Positions 61,977-64,000 of a stretch of 64,000 nt of DNA are shown here, piece by piece. Position numbers and translations under genes: made by a program. The notes beneath the pieces were generated by a model, which searched no databases, was not told where the DNA came from, and saw nothing but the letters and a program-made list of their open reading frames with translations. The first letter of the stretch is position 1. Each line of letters starts with the position of its first letter. This DNA is from Thuidium tamariscinum. Taxonomy: Eukaryota > Streptophyta > Bryopsida > Hypnales > Thuidiaceae. The stretch spans positions 16,306,001 to 16,370,000 of the forward strand of contig OX344752.2 in assembly GCA_947034885.2 (NCBI GenBank). The letters are read 5' to 3'.

Positions 61977-62197
61977 GGTACCCCACTGGCTGTACTGTAT
62001 TTTCAAACAACACTAGGGGGCCCTTACCGTTGCCACGGTCTAATTTTTTTAATGTATAGAAACTTCAAAATTCAATAACTTTCATGCCGTAGGTTGGAAC
62101 ACCATGAATCAAAGCCCGTGCACCCCTCCTTGCCAAGGGCTTTCCGACGGTACCAAAACACGCACCCGGGGGACTCACGGTCCGGGAGATCTCAACG

Positions 62198-62240
62198 TAA
62201 CAAACAAACAAACAAACATCCAAACATCCAAACAAACAGC
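62198..62240. repeat. AAAC microsatellite
   Basis: Tandem AAAC units, interrupted by two CATCCAAA units. Simple sequence repeat. Confidence 0.8.
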
Positions 62241-62534
62241 CTGTCTTCATATGATGATAGTTTACAATTTCTGAAAACATTCAACATTCTCGTGTTTGAT
62301 TGATTTTTTCAAACTTGACCTTTGATGCAAAGTATTAATCTTCTTTTCTTGCTAGATTAATCAAGTCAGGGCGTCTAGATCTCTGTTCTATGGTAGATTT
62401 AAGGGACTAGAATGACGAGAAGAATTTTGCTGGTAATCATTTTCTGACTAGAGCAAGTGAGATTGCTGTCGAACATTGTGTATTGAACACCTTTGACCCT
62501 AAATTTGTGCAATCCAACACTCTTCCGATGTCCA

Positions 62535-62571
62535 AAGTGTTGAATGTTTGTCTTCCTCACATTCAACACTT
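62535..62571. repeat. Perfect 12-base inverted repeat
   Basis: AAGTGTTGAATG (62535-62546) is repeated inverted as CATTCAACACTT (62560-62571) with a 13-base loop. Too small to interpret; it resembles an rho-independent hairpin only by chance in this eukaryotic context. Confidence 0.7.
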
Positions 62572-63204
62572 CCTGTGACTAAATTTCCTTCGATTCTGTT
62601 GCCGGAAGTTTGCTTCCAATGCTGTCTGTTCCAAAATGGCCAAATTCATATGCAGATCAATTTTTCCTCTGCACTTGCTAAACAATCTTCGTCTTGTACT
62701 CCAACCCACCAAAGCACAAATCACACACAACCCTAAAATTAAAGAGAACATCACTCGTGAGTTTGTTGTGAGACAGCGTCGACTGAGGTGAGTACACACA
62801 GCTTATGAGTTTCCTGATGTCCATGTAAAACGATTCCCCCCCAAAAACTTCCACTTATAAATCATATTCTCGTTTTGTCTTACGATCTGCAGTTTTAACA
62901 CTCTTTTACTGCACCTCTTAACTGTTATTGCATTTGTATTAATCGTGAATGCCAGATCATCCTCACATGGCTGCATGGTTCAGGCTAAGGCTAATGCAAA
63001 TGACATTCCATGAATTTTTCCATCTTCAAAATCAACCCAATATCACTCCCTGGTGCGACTGGATTGCTCAGAATCAACTGAGCCGGTCTACTTGGCTCAG
63101 CATAAATTAGCAAGAAATGATACCTTGAGAGCAAGAATGCTTGTCGGATAAACAAACAAAACAATGTTAAGCTTTGCAATGTCAATCACTTCGATCCTCG
63201 TTCT

Positions 63205-63895
63205 CTTCGACTGCTTTTCCTTCACCACCTTCGTCAAATGCTTCAAGATCTGACGCATGGTAGCCTTCTTGTTTGCCGTGAAATCCCATGGTATGCGGAC
63301 TTCGTACCTTCCACACGCATTCCAGGTTTCAATCTCTACTTCTCTAGGGCTGTAGCTCCAAAGGAATTGACCTCAAAAGGATCAGACTGACTGCGGAGCA
63401 TAGTCAATACTTCATGATCCTCATCAAACTAAGCAGTCTGCAGAATTCACACAACTGAAAAACATAAGACGTAGCACACAGCAGTTGTGTATCAACGCAA
63501 ATACATATTTATGTTTATCACTTCTACTCACAACGAAAACCTTCCAACAAACCAACCTCAGTTTATTTAGTCAAAAAGTGGAACGAAACCGAGTATATTA
63601 CAGGTGCAAGAAAACTCAGCGTCTGGATTGAAAATCGCAGTGGGCATAATCAAAGGGAAATTGATTCAACCTTCATTTTCCCTCCCTCGCCGTGACACAC
63701 ACTCTCAGTGGTGACGTTAGGGTGTGTCAACTTGCCGTGGATCTCATTTCTACACTCAAAGCATCGAATGCTTCAGGACTGCTGAACGTATCCTTCCGTA
63801 TCCTGGCGCTCAAACCATCCACCGGTATTAAGCTCCCTTAAGCGCTTCACCCCAAGCTCCGATGTGCCAATGCAAAGTGGTCCAACATCTTGTTC
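63205..63895 (-). pseudogene. Broken partial copy of the IDN2/FDM XH domain
   Basis: The minus strand carries counterparts of the last two exons of the gene at 31353-34437. Upstream part (63895-63660): TSELGVKRLRELNTGGWFER corresponds to the intact TSEIGVKNLGELHTEGW, but a TGA at 63775-63773 breaks it. Downstream part (63440-63205): FDEDHEVLTMLR, FGATALE, then ETWNACGRYEVRIPWDFTAN corresponding to ETWNPSGRYIVQMPWDFKAN. A TAG (63431-63429) precedes FDED and two extra bases near 63345 shift the frame between ATALE and VEIETWN. The intron between the parts is preserved, so this arose by DNA duplication, not retrocopying. Any further 5' part lies beyond the window. Both reading-frame breaks and divergence say it is not functional as read. 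Confidence 0.88.
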
Positions 63896-64000
63896 GATTC
63901 CCAACACGGAACATGAATGACTCTCGTTACAGACCCCTGGTGCATTTGCAAGAACAACAAGTGTTTACGAAAAGACTCTTGAAGACTCGTGAATACTAGT

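Larger units (their letters stand above)
52951..62990. other. Long AT-rich spacer rich in short transposons, no gene seen
   Basis: About 10 kb without a credible gene. Contents: a hairpin at 53174-53284, a TTAA-flanked element (53651-56143), AT-rich sequence, a long foldback at 58132-58297, split repeat R2 (59047-59240 and 60840-61030), a duplicated segment at 61824-61976 and AAAC simple sequence near 62200. The 62 kb area is GC-richer and has a 71-codon minus frame without recognised similarity. Confidence 0.55.

Noticed and set aside
63891..63900. TTCGATTCC resembling a tRNA T-arm
   Set aside because: It lies within intron-like sequence next to the XH pseudogene and has no surrounding cloverleaf.
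1..64000. LTR retrotransposons or autonomous transposons
   Set aside because: I looked for reverse transcriptase, integrase and DDE transposase motifs in the longer frames and for paired long terminal repeats, and found none. Heavily decayed copies cannot be excluded by eye.
1..64000. tRNA, rRNA and organelle-derived insertions
   Set aside because: No GGTTCGANNCC-type B box with a convincing cloverleaf, no rRNA core sequence and no recognisable chloroplast or mitochondrial gene was noticed.

Overview
This is eukaryotic nuclear DNA from a plant. Genes are split by short GT-AG introns, exons are GC-richer than the very AT-rich spacers, telo-box motifs (AAACCCTA) sit upstream of four of the genes, and the gene set is plant-type: KOBITO1, an XS/XH RNA-directed-DNA-methylation factor and a TIP1-type S-acyltransferase. 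Short introns and long decayed AT-rich spacers would fit a bryophyte, lycophyte or similar non-seed plant, but that is inference and I cannot name a species.

Layout. 1-3407 (minus): 5' 60% of CULLIN 4, cut by the window edge. 7431-11400 (plus): a single-bromodomain protein, nine exons. 16362-20179 (plus): KOBITO1-type glycosyltransferase-like protein, ten exons. 23766-26531 (plus): Pho88/SND3-family ER membrane protein, five exons. 31353-34437 (minus): IDN2/FDM-type zf-XS/XS/coiled-coil/XH protein, eight exons. 46073-52097 (minus): TIP1-type ankyrin-DHHC S-acyltransferase, fourteen exons. 63205-63895 (minus): a broken copy of the XH end of the IDN2/FDM gene. I rebuilt exon boundaries from splice sites, reading phase and family similarity; every completed gene closes in frame.

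The genes are unrelated housekeeping or regulatory genes, not an operon. CUL4 (E3 ligase scaffold), the bromodomain protein (acetyl-lysine reader) and the FDM protein (RNA-directed DNA methylation) are all nuclear or chromatin-related; KOBITO1, Pho88 and TIP1 act on the secretory or endomembrane system. I see no evidence that they work together.

The spacers (about 4-11 kb each) hold no convincing genes. They do hold short non-autonomous DNA transposons: three TA-flanked elements with termini starting AGGTRG, one pogo/Emigrant-like MITE, a TTAA-flanked piggyBac-like element with a second decayed copy, one long foldback hairpin, and several dispersed repeats, one of which lies in introns of two unrelated genes. 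No transposase, reverse transcriptase, tRNA, rRNA or CRISPR array was seen. I found no clear new biological system; the transposon families and the duplicated XH fragment are the best leads.
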